Source: Pseudomonadales bacterium (GTDB lineage Bacteria > Pseudomonadota > Gammaproteobacteria > Pseudomonadales > Azotimanducaceae). From it: a DNA stretch of 42,992 nucleotides. The notes beneath the pieces were generated by a model. That model did no database searches. It was not told the DNA's origin and was given only the letters and a program-made list of their open reading frames with translations. The stretch covers positions 1 to 42,992 of the forward strand of contig JAJDTI010000065.1 of the NCBI GenBank assembly GCA_022827245.1, in the 5' to 3' direction. Position 1 is the stretch's first letter, and the number at the start of each line of letters is the position of its first letter. This document shows positions 25,681 to 34,502 of the stretch, piece after piece. The position numbers and the translations under genes are program-made.

Positions 25681-26685
25681 GTGCGGCGGAGCGCAGCGAC
25701 GCAACGTCTTGCCATGCCCGGGCCGATTGCCCGGCCCGATGCACCGGAGCCTTGGGTCCTCTCCGGAGCGTACGTGTCGCTGAACGACCTGACCCGGCTG
25801 CGCGTCCGCGCCGCTCGTGGTCTCTCCGCCGCCGCGGCCCCGTGGCACGGCGAACGCGCCGCCCCGGTCCGCGGCCGGGGGATGGACTTCGACGAGGTGC
25901 GTCCCTACCAGCCCGGCGACGACCTGCGTTCCATCGACTGGCGCGTGACGGCGCGCAAGGGCAAGCCGCACACCAAGGTCTTCCGGGAGGAGCGCGAACG
26001 GCCGACGCTGGTCGTCGTGGACCAGACCCGGTCGATGTTCTTCGGCAGCCGGGGACGCCTGAAGTCGGTGTTGGCAGCGGAGATCGCGGCCGTAACCGCC
26101 TGGCGCGCGTTGGCGGCCCAGGATCGCGTCGGAGGACTCGTGCTCGGCCACGGCGCCGTACGCGTCTTCAAGCCGCTGCGTCGCGAGGCCGCGGTGCTGC
26201 GCGTACTCGCGGCCCTCGTCGAGGCGAACCGCGCCCTCAGCGCCGACCCGCGGCCCGCCGAACGCGGCGACGAGACCGGGCCCACAGGAGGCGACGCCTG
26301 GTGGCGGCTCGTCCCGCCCCTGCTCCGGATCGCCGGAGTCAACCACCGCATCGTCGTCGTCAGCGACTTTCTCGGCGCGGCCGCAGCTCCTTCCGACGCG
26401 CGTCCCGACGCGCCTCCGGACGCGCACAGGACGGCTCTCGACGCACTCGCCGGCATCGCCCGCCACAACGAGGTGGAACTCCACTTCGTGCATGACCCGC
26501 TCGAACGCGACCTGCCGCCCGCCGGGCGCTACCACGTGGCCGACGCCGAGCGGCGCCAGGCGTTCGACAGCGGCGACGCCAACCTGCGTTCCGCCTATCG
26601 CGCCCGATTCGCGGGACACCTGCGCACCCTCGAACAGGCCGCTTCCCGCTCCGGAATGCGCCTGACGCCCGCGTCTACGGCGTGA
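25681..26685 (+). CDS. DUF58 domain protein (BatA/B-operon partner)
   Basis: 334 residues from GTG 25681, two bases after the moxR stop; ATG 25714 would give 323 residues and cannot be excluded, as neither has a Shine-Dalgarno sequence. Core DUF58 block: GRGMDFDEVRPYQPGDDLRSIDWRVTARKGKPHTKVFREERE, followed by a VWA-like strand LVVVDQTRSMFFGS in which the MIDAS serines are not fully conserved. Typical DUF58 proteins are cytoplasmic and travel with MoxR ATPases; their biochemical role is not established. The C-terminal part includes a low-complexity Asp/Ala/Pro stretch (APSDARPDAPPDAH). Confidence 0.9.
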   Translation: MRRSAATQRLAMPGPIARPDAPEPWVLSGAYVSLNDLTRLRVRAARGLSAAAAPWHGERAAPVRGRGMDFDEVRPYQPGDDLRSIDWRVTARKGKPHTKVFREERERPTLVVVDQTRSMFFGSRGRLKSVLAAEIAAVTAWRALAAQDRVGGLVLGHGAVRVFKPLRREAAVLRVLAALVEANRALSADPRPAERGDETGPTGGDAWWRLVPPLLRIAGVNHRIVVVSDFLGAAAAPSDARPDAPPDAHRTALDALAGIARHNEVELHFVHDPLERDLPPAGRYHVADAERRQAFDSGDANLRSAYRARFAGHLRTLEQAASRSGMRLTPASTA

Positions 26686-27167
26686 ACGGACTCCGGGACA
26701 TTCACGAGCCCCTGCCGCCAGGTTGGTGGCCACCGGCGCCGGGATGGTGGGTGGTGGCGCTGGTGCTGGCCGTCGCGCTCGCCTGGGGCTTGCGCCGGGC
26801 CTGGCGGCAACGGCGCCGTACGGCCCCCTACCGCGCGGCGCGCCGCCGATTCGCCGTCCTGGAGCGGCGTCGCACCGCCGGCGAGATCGGGCCGCGCGAA
26901 TTCGCCGACGCTTCCAGCGCGCTGCTCAAGGGCCTCCTGCTGGAGGTCGAGCAACGGGCGGACGCGGTCCGGGCGAGCGGCGACGCCTGGCTCGCGCTGC
27001 TCCGGGAGCGCTGCCGCGACGCCACCTTCACGGGTGCGCCGGGGCGGCTACTCGGGGACGACCGCTTCCGCCGCACGCTGCACGGTGACGCAGCCGAGCT
27101 GGCGACGCTCATGCGCAGGACCCTCGACCGACTCGGCCCGCCCCCACCGGAACCCCCGCAAGCATGA
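26682..27167 (+). CDS. DUF4381 membrane protein of the MoxR/Bat operon
   Basis: 161 residues, GTG overlapping the DUF58 stop (GTGA). One transmembrane helix near the N-terminus (WWVVALVLAVALAWGLRRAW, about 22-41) is preceded by the family signature LRDIHEPLPPGWWPPAPGWW and followed by a basic juxtamembrane segment and a helical cytoplasmic domain (FADASSALLKGLLLEVEQR). DUF4381 proteins are found almost only between DUF58 and VWA genes in such operons. It presumably anchors the complex at the inner membrane; no enzymatic motif is seen. Confidence 0.87.
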   Translation: MNGLRDIHEPLPPGWWPPAPGWWVVALVLAVALAWGLRRAWRQRRRTAPYRAARRRFAVLERRRTAGEIGPREFADASSALLKGLLLEVEQRADAVRASGDAWLALLRERCRDATFTGAPGRLLGDDRFRRTLHGDAAELATLMRRTLDRLGPPPPEPPQA

Positions 27168-28162
27168 TCGAGTTCGCCTGGCCGTGGGCCGCGCTCCTCT
27201 GGCCGCTGCCGTTCCTGGTACGCCGCCTGCGCCCCGCCCGGCTCCTGGCCCCGGCCGCGCTCGCCGTCCCGAGCGTCGAGCCGTTCGAGGTCGACGCACC
27301 CGGCCGGCGCAGGGCCCAAGCGTCGCTCCTGCTGCTCTGGGTAGCCTGGTCGCTCGCCATCTCGGCCGCAGCGCGCCCGCAGTGGATGGGCGACGTCGCG
27401 GACCTGCCGGCCACCGGCCGGGACCTGCTACTCGCCGTCGACATCTCCGGCAGCATGTCCATGGAGGACGCGACCCTGGCCGACGAGCCCGCCGACCGGC
27501 TGGCCGCCGTGAAGGCCGTGATCGACGAGTTCATCGAGCGGCGCGACGGGGACCGCGTCGGCCTCATCCTGTTCGGGACCCATGCATACCTGCAGGCGCC
27601 CCTCACCTTCGATCTCGCCACCGTACGCCGCTTCCTCGTCGAGGCCCCCGTCGGAATCGCCGGCGGCAGGACCGCCATCGGCGACGCCGTCGCGCTCGCC
27701 GTGAAGCGCCTGCACGGCCGGCCCTCCGACAGCCGCGTGCTGGTCCTGCTGAGCGACGGCTCGAACAACGCCGGCGACATCGATCCCCGCGAGGCGGCCG
27801 CGATGGCGGCCCTGGAAGGGGTGCGCATACACACGGTCGGTTTCGGCAGCGAGGCCATGGAGATCTCGGGCGCGCTCGGCGTGCGCGTCGTGAACCCCTC
27901 GCTCGGTCTCGACGAGCCGACGCTGGCCGAGATCGCCCGCGTCACGGGGGGCCAGTACTTCCGCGCCCGCGACACCACGGGACTCGCGCGCATCTACGAC
28001 CTGATCGACGCCCTCGAACCCGCGCGGCAGGATCCCGAGCGCCTGCGTCCGGTCCGGGCGCTCTACTACTGGCCATTGTCCCTCGCGTGCGTGCTGCTGC
28101 TGGGTCTGTGCATCGTGTACGGGCCCGGCCTGGCGCCACGCACGCCGGCGGTGTCCGCATGA
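27164..28162 (+). CDS. VWA-domain membrane protein, BatA type
   Basis: 332 residues, ATG overlapping the preceding stop (ATGA). Layout: N-terminal helix (5-19), second helix (about 54-70), periplasm- or cytoplasm-facing von Willebrand A domain with an intact MIDAS (DISGSM, Asp93-Ser95-Ser97), TAIGDAVALAVKRL and VLLSDGSNNAGDIDP, then a C-terminal helix (ALYYWPLSLACVLLLGLCIVY). An intact metal site suggests ligand binding. BatA-type proteins have been linked to aerotolerance and to envelope stress, but the mechanism is not known. Confidence 0.92.
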   Translation: MIEFAWPWAALLWPLPFLVRRLRPARLLAPAALAVPSVEPFEVDAPGRRRAQASLLLLWVAWSLAISAAARPQWMGDVADLPATGRDLLLAVDISGSMSMEDATLADEPADRLAAVKAVIDEFIERRDGDRVGLILFGTHAYLQAPLTFDLATVRRFLVEAPVGIAGGRTAIGDAVALAVKRLHGRPSDSRVLVLLSDGSNNAGDIDPREAAAMAALEGVRIHTVGFGSEAMEISGALGVRVVNPSLGLDEPTLAEIARVTGGQYFRARDTTGLARIYDLIDALEPARQDPERLRPVRALYYWPLSLACVLLLGLCIVYGPGLAPRTPAVSA

Positions 28163-29871
28163 CGGCGGCGGTCATGGAACTCCTCACGGACTTCCACTTC
28201 CTGCGGCCCTGGTGGTTCGCCGCACTGCCGCTCGCGTTCCTGCCGCTGCTCGTCCGCCGCGCCGGACAGGGGGCCGGCGGCTGGCACCGTGTCATCGCAC
28301 CGGAACTGCTCCCGGCGCTCCTCGACCGGGGCGGCGCCGGGAGCCGGCGCGCGCGCACCACCTTCCACGTCCTGGCCTCCAGCGCGTTCTGCACCGCCGT
28401 CTGCGCCCTCGCCGGACCCACCTTTGAACGCCTGCCGCAGCCCGTCGCGACGAACCGTGACGCGGCGGTCATCGTGCTGGACCTGTCGCTGTCGATGTAC
28501 ACGCCCGACACGCAACCGTCCCGGATCGCTCGGGCGCACGCGGCCATCGCCGGGATGCTGGAGGACCGCGAGGACGGCCTCACGGGCCTCGTCGTGTACG
28601 CCGGGGACGCCCACGTGGTCACCCCCCTGACCGACGACCCGCGCAACATCGAGAACCTCCTTCCGGCGCTCGTCCCCGACATCATGCCGGCCGCCGGCAG
28701 CCGCCCCGGTCCCGCCATCGCGGCGGCCCGGGGGCTGTTCCCCAACGTGGGGGCAACCCGGGGCCAGATCGTGCTCGTGACGGACGGCGTGGCGGAGCCC
28801 GACGACATCCTGCGGCACCGGGACCCGGCGTTCCCGATCTCGATCATGGGCGTCGGAACCCCAGGGGGCGGGGCGATTCCCCTGGACTTCCGCGGCGTCC
28901 CCGGTCGCTTTCTCACCGACGAGACCGGGGCCACGGTGCACACCCGGCTGAATGCCGCCCGGCTCGCCGACCTCGCCCGCGGCGCGTACGGCGAGTATCG
29001 AACGCTGGACTCCGCGGACGCGCCGTGGACGTGGCGAGACACGCCGCGACCTCAGGCGGCACAGCCCGACCGTACGTTCGACACCTGGCATGACGTGGGG
29101 TTCTGGCTCGTGCTTCCCGTGCTCGCCCTGGTATGCCTGGGGTTCCGACGCGGCGTGCTCGTCGGGCTGGCCTGCCTGCTCATCGCGCCGGTTGGCCATG
29201 CCGAGACGCCCGGGGCGCCGGCGACCGACACGGCGATCGGCGCCGTTCGCAACCTGTGGCAGCGCCCGGACCAACAGGCCTACGAGATGCTGCGCGGGGG
29301 ACGCGCCGAAGCCGCCGCCCGGCGCTTCGAGGATCCGCGGTGGGCCGCGGTCGCGCAGTACCGGGCCGGGGATCTCGAGGGTGCGGCCGACCGGTTCCGG
29401 GCCGACGACACGCCCACCGGGTACTACAACCTCGGCACCGCCCTGGCGCGGCTCGGCGCGCTGTCGGCGGCGGTCGCCGCCTACGAGCGCGTCCTGGCCA
29501 CGGCGCCGGACCACGCCGACGCGCGGCACAACCGTGACCTCGTCGCGGCCCTCCTCGCCCAGGGCGCGCAGGAAGAGGACGCCGACGGAGCGGACGCCGG
29601 CCTCCCGGAAGGCCTCGACGCCGCACACAACGAGAACGCGGGCGCGCGGACGGAGCCCGACGCCGGCATGCGCGGGGCCGGCGGCGACGCGGGGACCGCG
29701 CCGCCGACGGACGCCACGTCCGACCCGCGTTCCGCCGACGCCCGCGTCCGCTGGCTGGACTCGGTGCCGGACGACCCCGGCGGCCTCCTGCGGCGCAAGT
29801 TCCGCTACGAAACCAACCAGCGGCTGCGGCAGGGCGACTACCGCAGCCGCGAGCGGGGGCCCACCTGGTAG
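28159..29871 (+). CDS. VWA-TPR fusion membrane protein, BatB/BatC type
   Basis: 570 residues, ATG overlapping the batA stop (ATGA). N-terminal helices (about 18-32 and 69-85), VWA domain with MIDAS DLSLSM (Asp108, Ser110, Ser112) and VLVTDGVAEPDD, two adjacent helices at about 313-345 (DVGFWLVLPVLALVCLGF, GVLVGLACLLIAPVGHA), then a TPR-containing region (around 355-460, with YYNLGTALARLGALSAAVAAYERVLATAPDHADARHNRDL) and an acidic low-complexity stretch, ending RYETNQRLRQGDYRSRERGPTW. This combines BatB and BatC in one chain. No batD follows; pepN converges 7 bp downstream, so the operon ends here. Confidence 0.92.
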   Translation: MTAAVMELLTDFHFLRPWWFAALPLAFLPLLVRRAGQGAGGWHRVIAPELLPALLDRGGAGSRRARTTFHVLASSAFCTAVCALAGPTFERLPQPVATNRDAAVIVLDLSLSMYTPDTQPSRIARAHAAIAGMLEDREDGLTGLVVYAGDAHVVTPLTDDPRNIENLLPALVPDIMPAAGSRPGPAIAAARGLFPNVGATRGQIVLVTDGVAEPDDILRHRDPAFPISIMGVGTPGGGAIPLDFRGVPGRFLTDETGATVHTRLNAARLADLARGAYGEYRTLDSADAPWTWRDTPRPQAAQPDRTFDTWHDVGFWLVLPVLALVCLGFRRGVLVGLACLLIAPVGHAETPGAPATDTAIGAVRNLWQRPDQQAYEMLRGGRAEAAARRFEDPRWAAVAQYRAGDLEGAADRFRADDTPTGYYNLGTALARLGALSAAVAAYERVLATAPDHADARHNRDLVAALLAQGAQEEDADGADAGLPEGLDAAHNENAGARTEPDAGMRGAGGDAGTAPPTDATSDPRSADARVRWLDSVPDDPGGLLRRKFRYETNQRLRQGDYRSRERGPTW

Positions 29872-29878
29872 CGCGGCG

Positions 29879-32554
29879 TTACGTCTCGCGCCCGTCGGCG
29901 CGCGCCAGGCTTTTCGACACTACCTCCGCGAGGTCCTTCGACATCTCGCCCGCCGGCAGGCGCGCCGACAGGCGTCGGAGCGCGGCACACATGCGCCGCT
30001 GCCGTCCGGCGTCGAACCGCTCCCAGCGCGTCAGCGGTGTCGCGAGGCGTGCCGCCACCTTCGCGTTGATCCCGTCGAGGCGGGCGATTCGATCCGACAG
30101 GTACGCGTAGCCCTCGCCGTCGGCGGCATGGAAGTTGCGCGTGTTGGACGCGAATGCCACGAACAGGGCGCGGACCTTGTTGGGGTTCGTGATGTCGAAG
30201 GCGGCGTGCTCCTCCAGCGACCGCACGCGCTCGAGGGCGCCCGGGCGCTCGCAGCCGGCCTGCAGCCGCAGCCACAGGTCGACGAGCAGGGCCTCGTGCC
30301 GCCAGGTCTCGTAGAAGGCGTCGCACGCGGCCTGCTTGCGCGCGTCCGCGATCCGCTCCGACGCCAGGATGACCGAGAGCGCCGCCTCGCGGTCGGTGAG
30401 GTTGTCGGCCTGTTCGAACTGCTCGGAGAGAAGCGTCTCCGCGTCGTCGGCCGTGCGGGCGTAAAGCGCCAGCGCGCGGTTCTTCAGGCCGCGCCGGGCC
30501 ACTCCGGGACCGTCCGGGACGTACCCTCCCCCCGTCGCGTTCGCCTCGTAGAGTTCGAGCCACCTGCCCCGGAAGCGCTCCGACACGCGGTCGAGGATGG
30601 CATCGCGCGCATCGCACCAGTGGAGGATGTCGGAGCCCGGCTGGAGATCCAGCACGTACTGCGCACGCGGCGGGTCCATCATGGCGGCGAGCAGCGCCTT
30701 GGCCTCGCCGTCGTTCGGCGCCGCAAGGGCCGCCCCGGTCAGTCGGTCGAAGAGTTCCAGGACGTTGGCGTCGAGCGCCGCATCGGACTCCATCATGGCC
30801 CGCGCGAGCAGCGTCTGGGCGGCGTCCCAGCGGGCGAAGCCGTCGGTGTCGCGGGCGGCCAGGAACAGCAGTTCTTCGCCCGACCGTTCGTAAACCACCT
30901 TCACGGGCGCGGAGAAGCCGCGCAGGAAGCTGACCACCGCTCCCGCCGGGACGCCCTCGAAGCGCAGCGTCGTCTCGCGGTCGATGAGGTGCGCGACGAG
31001 GGTGCCGTCCGCGTCCGGGTTCTCGACGAACGCTTCCGACGCCACCCCCACGGCCCCGTCGCCGGCCGCACCGAGCAGGTCCGCGCCCTGTTCGTCGAGG
31101 AGGCCCACGGCCAGCGGGATGTGGAACGGCCGTTTGTCCTCCTGTTCCGGCGTCGGCGGGCATTCCTGCACTACCGTCAGCGTGACGGCGTCGGCCTCCC
31201 GAGCCTCCGACACCGAGAGGACGGGCGTGCCGGCCTGGTCGTACCAGCGCCGGAACTGCGTCAGGTCCATCCCCGAGACCTCGGCCATGGCGTCGACGAA
31301 GTCCTCGGTGGTGACCGCACCACCGTCGTGCCGCGCGAAGTAGAGGTCCGACCCGCCGCGGAAGCGGGAGGCGCCGAGAATCGTCCGCAGCATGCCGACG
31401 ACCTCGGCGCCCTTCTCGTACACCGTGGTCGTGTAGAAGTTCGAGATCTCCTGGTACGAGGCCGGACGCACCGGGTGCGCCAGCGGACCGGCGTCCTCCG
31501 GGAACTGCATGTTGCGCAGGAACTCGACGTCCTCGACGCGTTTCATGGTCGGCGAGTTCATGTCGGCGCTGAACAGGGAGTCGCGGAAGACGGTGAAGCC
31601 CTCCTTGAGACTGAGCTGGAACCAGTCGCGGCACGTGACGCGGTTGCCGCTCCAGTTGTGGAAGTACTCGTGTCCGATCACCGCCTCGACGCGAAGGTGG
31701 GCCGCGTCCGTGGCGGTGTCCGGAGAAGCCAGCAGCAGGCTCGTATTGAAGATGTTCAGACCCTTGTTCTCCATGGCGCCGGCGTTGAAGTCCTCGACGG
31801 CGACGACCAGGAACGCGTCGAGGTCGTATTCCCGTCCGAACCGTTCCTCGTCCCAGCGCATGGCCCGCTTCAGCGCCGACATCGCGTAGCCGCACTGGCC
31901 GATGTTGTGCGGGTCGGCGTAAATCCGCAGGGTCACGTGGCGGCCCGACATCGTCTCGAAGGTGTCCTCGACAACGGCCAGGTCGCCCGCCACCAGGGCG
32001 AAGAGGTAGCTGGGTTTCGGGAAGGGGTCCTGCCAGGTGACCGTGCGGCGGCCCCCGCGAACTTCCTCCGCCACCAGGTTGCCGTTCGAGAGGAGTACGG
32101 GGTACGTCGCCGCGTCCGCGATGATCGTGGTGGTGAACCGGGACAGGACATCGGGGCGGTCGGGGTAGTAGACCATCCGGCGGAAGCCCTCGGCCTCGCA
32201 CTGCGTGCAGTACATCGCCCCGGACTTGTAGAGGCCCTCGAGGATGGTGTTCTTCTCCGGCTCGATCCGTGTCCGCACCGTGACGGTGCAGCGGGCCGGC
32301 GCATCGAACACGGTCAGCGAGTCCGCGTCGAGGCGGTACTCGTTACCGGACAGTTCGCGGCCGTCCACGGCGACCCCGAGGAACTCGAGTTCCTGGCCGT
32401 CGAGGCGCAGTTCTCCCCCCGCGCCGTCCCCGTCGAAACGCAGATCGGCCCGGACGTCGGTGTGCCCCTCGTGTATGTCGAACGCCAGGGCAGTTTCTTC
32501 CAGGCGAAAGGGAAAGGGCTCGTAGTCCGACAGGTACGTCGTGCCATCCGTCAT
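29879..32554 (-). CDS. pepN: Aminopeptidase N (M1 family)
   Basis: 891 residues (E. coli PepN 870) from ATG 32552-32554, with GAGGAG 6 bp upstream that overlaps the stop of the preceding DUF2797 gene. Zinc aminopeptidase that removes N-terminal residues from peptides in the cytoplasm. GAMEN exopeptidase motif at 259-263 (NAGAMENKGLNIF), zinc site HEYFH at 295-299 with Glu318 eighteen residues on, and the helper Tyr region in the following domain. The C-terminal helical domain (DNLTDREAALSVIL, KVRALFVAFASNTRNFHAADGEGY) is the bacterial PepN form. No signal peptide. Converges on the VWA-TPR gene with a 7-bp gap. Confidence 0.97.
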   Translation of the reverse strand: MTDGTTYLSDYEPFPFRLEETALAFDIHEGHTDVRADLRFDGDGAGGELRLDGQELEFLGVAVDGRELSGNEYRLDADSLTVFDAPARCTVTVRTRIEPEKNTILEGLYKSGAMYCTQCEAEGFRRMVYYPDRPDVLSRFTTTIIADAATYPVLLSNGNLVAEEVRGGRRTVTWQDPFPKPSYLFALVAGDLAVVEDTFETMSGRHVTLRIYADPHNIGQCGYAMSALKRAMRWDEERFGREYDLDAFLVVAVEDFNAGAMENKGLNIFNTSLLLASPDTATDAAHLRVEAVIGHEYFHNWSGNRVTCRDWFQLSLKEGFTVFRDSLFSADMNSPTMKRVEDVEFLRNMQFPEDAGPLAHPVRPASYQEISNFYTTTVYEKGAEVVGMLRTILGASRFRGGSDLYFARHDGGAVTTEDFVDAMAEVSGMDLTQFRRWYDQAGTPVLSVSEAREADAVTLTVVQECPPTPEQEDKRPFHIPLAVGLLDEQGADLLGAAGDGAVGVASEAFVENPDADGTLVAHLIDRETTLRFEGVPAGAVVSFLRGFSAPVKVVYERSGEELLFLAARDTDGFARWDAAQTLLARAMMESDAALDANVLELFDRLTGAALAAPNDGEAKALLAAMMDPPRAQYVLDLQPGSDILHWCDARDAILDRVSERFRGRWLELYEANATGGGYVPDGPGVARRGLKNRALALYARTADDAETLLSEQFEQADNLTDREAALSVILASERIADARKQAACDAFYETWRHEALLVDLWLRLQAGCERPGALERVRSLEEHAAFDITNPNKVRALFVAFASNTRNFHAADGEGYAYLSDRIARLDGINAKVAARLATPLTRWERFDAGRQRRMCAALRRLSARLPAGEMSKDLAEVVSKSLARADGRET

Positions 32555-32564
32555 GCGCGTCTCC

Positions 32565-33407
32565 TCAGAACAGTTCCATCTGGCGCTCGACGACGCCGTC
32601 GCCGAGCCGCTCGATCCGTACCGCGCAGCCCGTGTGCGCGGCCACGTGGAAGGCGCCGTGATCGAACAGCAGGTACTGGCCGATGACGCCCCGCAGGCGC
32701 CCCTCCACCACGTGGTCGCCGTCCTCGGCGAGCGTGAGGCGCATCGGCCGGCGACTGTAACGCATGATCGGATACTCGAGGTCCGCCGTCTCGCGGTCAC
32801 GGAGCCACTCCACGCCCGACAGCCGCGACGCCCGGTCCCGAATCCGCTCGGGCACGCCACCCGCGATCGCCGCGAGATCCAGCGGTTTCGCCCGGCCGGT
32901 CACGAGAGCGCGCCAGTCCGTCTTGTCCGGGATGCGCTCGGCGAGCAACGCCTCGAGTTCCCCCGCGGCGCGCCGCGTCGCGGCCCGCGCGATGGCCAGC
33001 CCCTGGGTCGCCCCCTGCTCGATCCACCGCGGCACCGCCGTGTCGCCCCTCGTCAGGCCCACCTTCGCGCCCGACGAGTTCGCGAGGTACACCGTGTGCG
33101 GCACCATGCAGTGCGCCTCGCCCCACTCGGGCTCGCGGCACGTGCCGAGGTGGTAATGGCAGCGGGTCGGACTGACGACACAGAGGTCACAGCGCGCCAG
33201 GGTCTTGAAGCAGCGATAACAGTAGCCGCCCCCGTAGCGCTTCGGCGTGCGCGTTCCGCAGTGTTCGCAGCGCGTCTCGCCGAGCCAGGTGATGCGCAGT
33301 CCCTCGCCGAGACAGGGATTGAGCGGCAGGCTGCCGCCCGCATGCAGGACGTAGCGAATCGGCCGGGCGGCCGTGAAGGACAGCTTGCGCAGCGAGCCTT
33401 CCAGCAT
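32565..33407 (-). CDS. DUF2797 zinc-ribbon protein
   Basis: 280 residues from ATG 33405-33407. The N-terminal part carries Cys pairs of a zinc ribbon (CEHC, CYRC, CDLC, then CHYHLGTC), followed by HTVYLANSSGAKVGLTR and RWIEQGATQGL, a segment that looks like a degenerate GIY-YIG-type fold (inference), and a C-terminal beta-rich region. Function is unknown. In Pseudomonas and relatives DUF2797 genes are found beside pepN, as here (10-bp gap, same strand). There is no Shine-Dalgarno sequence; a TAGAAT hexamer sits only 6 bp before the ATG, which would give a leaderless mRNA. Confidence 0.88.
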   Translation of the reverse strand: MLEGSLRKLSFTAARPIRYVLHAGGSLPLNPCLGEGLRITWLGETRCEHCGTRTPKRYGGGYCYRCFKTLARCDLCVVSPTRCHYHLGTCREPEWGEAHCMVPHTVYLANSSGAKVGLTRGDTAVPRWIEQGATQGLAIARAATRRAAGELEALLAERIPDKTDWRALVTGRAKPLDLAAIAGGVPERIRDRASRLSGVEWLRDRETADLEYPIMRYSRRPMRLTLAEDGDHVVEGRLRGVIGQYLLFDHGAFHVAAHTGCAVRIERLGDGVVERQMELF

Positions 33408-33413
33408 GGGAGC

Positions 33414-33419
33414 ATTCTA
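33414..33419 (-). promoter_or_regulatory. Candidate -10 element of the DUF2797-pepN operon
   Basis: TAGAAT on the minus strand, 6 bp upstream of the DUF2797 ATG, so transcription would start at or next to the start codon. The -35 region is not recognisable. Confidence 0.35.
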
Positions 33420-33475
33420 CGTCCCGGCGGCGCCCGGGCGCGCCGGCCGTTTCCCCCGGCGACCCGCGTCTGCGC

Positions 33476-33481
33476 TAAACT
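33476..33481 (+). promoter_or_regulatory. Candidate -10 element of xdhC
   Basis: TAAACT, 4 of 6 match, 7 bp upstream of the xdhC ATG; it is one of the few AT-rich spots in the 81-bp divergent gap. No Shine-Dalgarno sequence is seen, again compatible with a leaderless transcript. Confidence 0.25.
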
Positions 33482-33488
33482 CGCGGCC

Positions 33489-34502
33489 ATGCAGGCCGTC
33501 GATCAACAGGTCCTCGATCAGGTCCACGCTTGGCTCGAAGGGGGCGAAGCCTGCTGGCTCGCCACCGTCGTGCAGACGTGGGGCTCGTCGCCGCGTCCCG
33601 TCGGGTCGCTGCTGACCTGCAACCGCGACGGGCGGGCGGTCGGATCCCTGTCCGGCGGCTGCGTGGAGGACGACCTGCTCGAGAAGCTCATGGCGGGGGA
33701 ACTGGCCCGCGAGCAGGCGCAGTTCTTCCAGTACGGCATCACGCCGGAGGAGACCGAGCGGCTCGGCCTGCCGTGCGGCGGCCACCTCGACATCGTGGTG
33801 GAGCCCCTGGAGCCCACCGCGCGGTACCGCGAGCACTTCGCGCACGTGAGCCGGCGCGTCGGCCGGCGGCGCTGCGTGGAGCGCACCGTGCGCCTCGGCC
33901 ACCGCGCGTTCTCCGCGGTCGACGTGGACGCGCACCGGCCGCTCGACTACGACCACGACGCCCGCACGCTCGTGCACACCTACGGCCCCCGCTTCCAGCT
34001 CTTCATCATCGGCTCCGGCATGGTTTCGTCCTACGTCGCGGAAATGGCCCTGGCCCTCGACTACCAGGTCACCGTCTGCGATCCGCGCGAACACCTGCTG
34101 GATGACTTCGCCGTGGCCGGCGTCACGAAGATCCGGGACATGCCGGACGACGCGGTACGCAAACACGCCAGTGACCCGCTGTCGGCCATCGTCGCGCTCA
34201 CGCACGATCCCCGCATCGACGACATGGGCATGATGGAAGCCCTGAAGACGGAGGCGTTCTACGTCGGAGCGATGGGCTCTTCGCGCACCTCCGCCAGCCG
34301 CCGCGAGCGCCTGCGGGCGCTGGACATGTCCGAGGAAGAACTCGCCCGCCTGCATGCCCCGATCGGACTGCCCATCGGCAGCAAGACGCCCCCCGAGATC
34401 GCCATCGCCATCCTGGCGGAGATCACCGCCGTCCGGCAGGGGGCCGGCGCCGCCGCGCGCACCCGGCTCGAGGCCGTCTCCGCTGTCGCGGCAGGAGCCT
34501 GA
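33489..34502 (+). CDS. xdhC: XdhC/CoxI-family molybdenum cofactor insertion factor
   Basis: 337 residues from ATG 33489. XdhC-type chaperones bind molybdenum cofactor and deliver it in sulfurated form to xanthine-dehydrogenase-family enzymes. N-terminal XdhC_CoxI domain: WLATVVQTWGSSPRPVGSLL, SGGCVEDDLL, GLPCGGHLDIVVEPL with conserved Cys; C-terminal Rossmann domain: LFIIGSGMVSSYVAEMALALDYQVTVCDPR, TKIRDMPDDAV, ALTHDPRIDDMGMMEAL, YVGAMGSSRTSASRRERL, HAPIGLPIGSKTPPEIAIAILAEITAVR. Upstream start possibilities contain no domain sequence. It overlaps the following MocA-like gene by 4 bp. No molybdoenzyme structural genes are in this window. Confidence 0.92.
   Translation: MQAVDQQVLDQVHAWLEGGEACWLATVVQTWGSSPRPVGSLLTCNRDGRAVGSLSGGCVEDDLLEKLMAGELAREQAQFFQYGITPEETERLGLPCGGHLDIVVEPLEPTARYREHFAHVSRRVGRRRCVERTVRLGHRAFSAVDVDAHRPLDYDHDARTLVHTYGPRFQLFIIGSGMVSSYVAEMALALDYQVTVCDPREHLLDDFAVAGVTKIRDMPDDAVRKHASDPLSAIVALTHDPRIDDMGMMEALKTEAFYVGAMGSSRTSASRRERLRALDMSEEELARLHAPIGLPIGSKTPPEIAIAILAEITAVRQGAGAAARTRLEAVSAVAAGA

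Noticed and set aside
28952-32686. 1244-codon plus-strand frame across the VWA-TPR gene and pepN
   Set aside because: Crosses two convergent real genes; no domain motifs.
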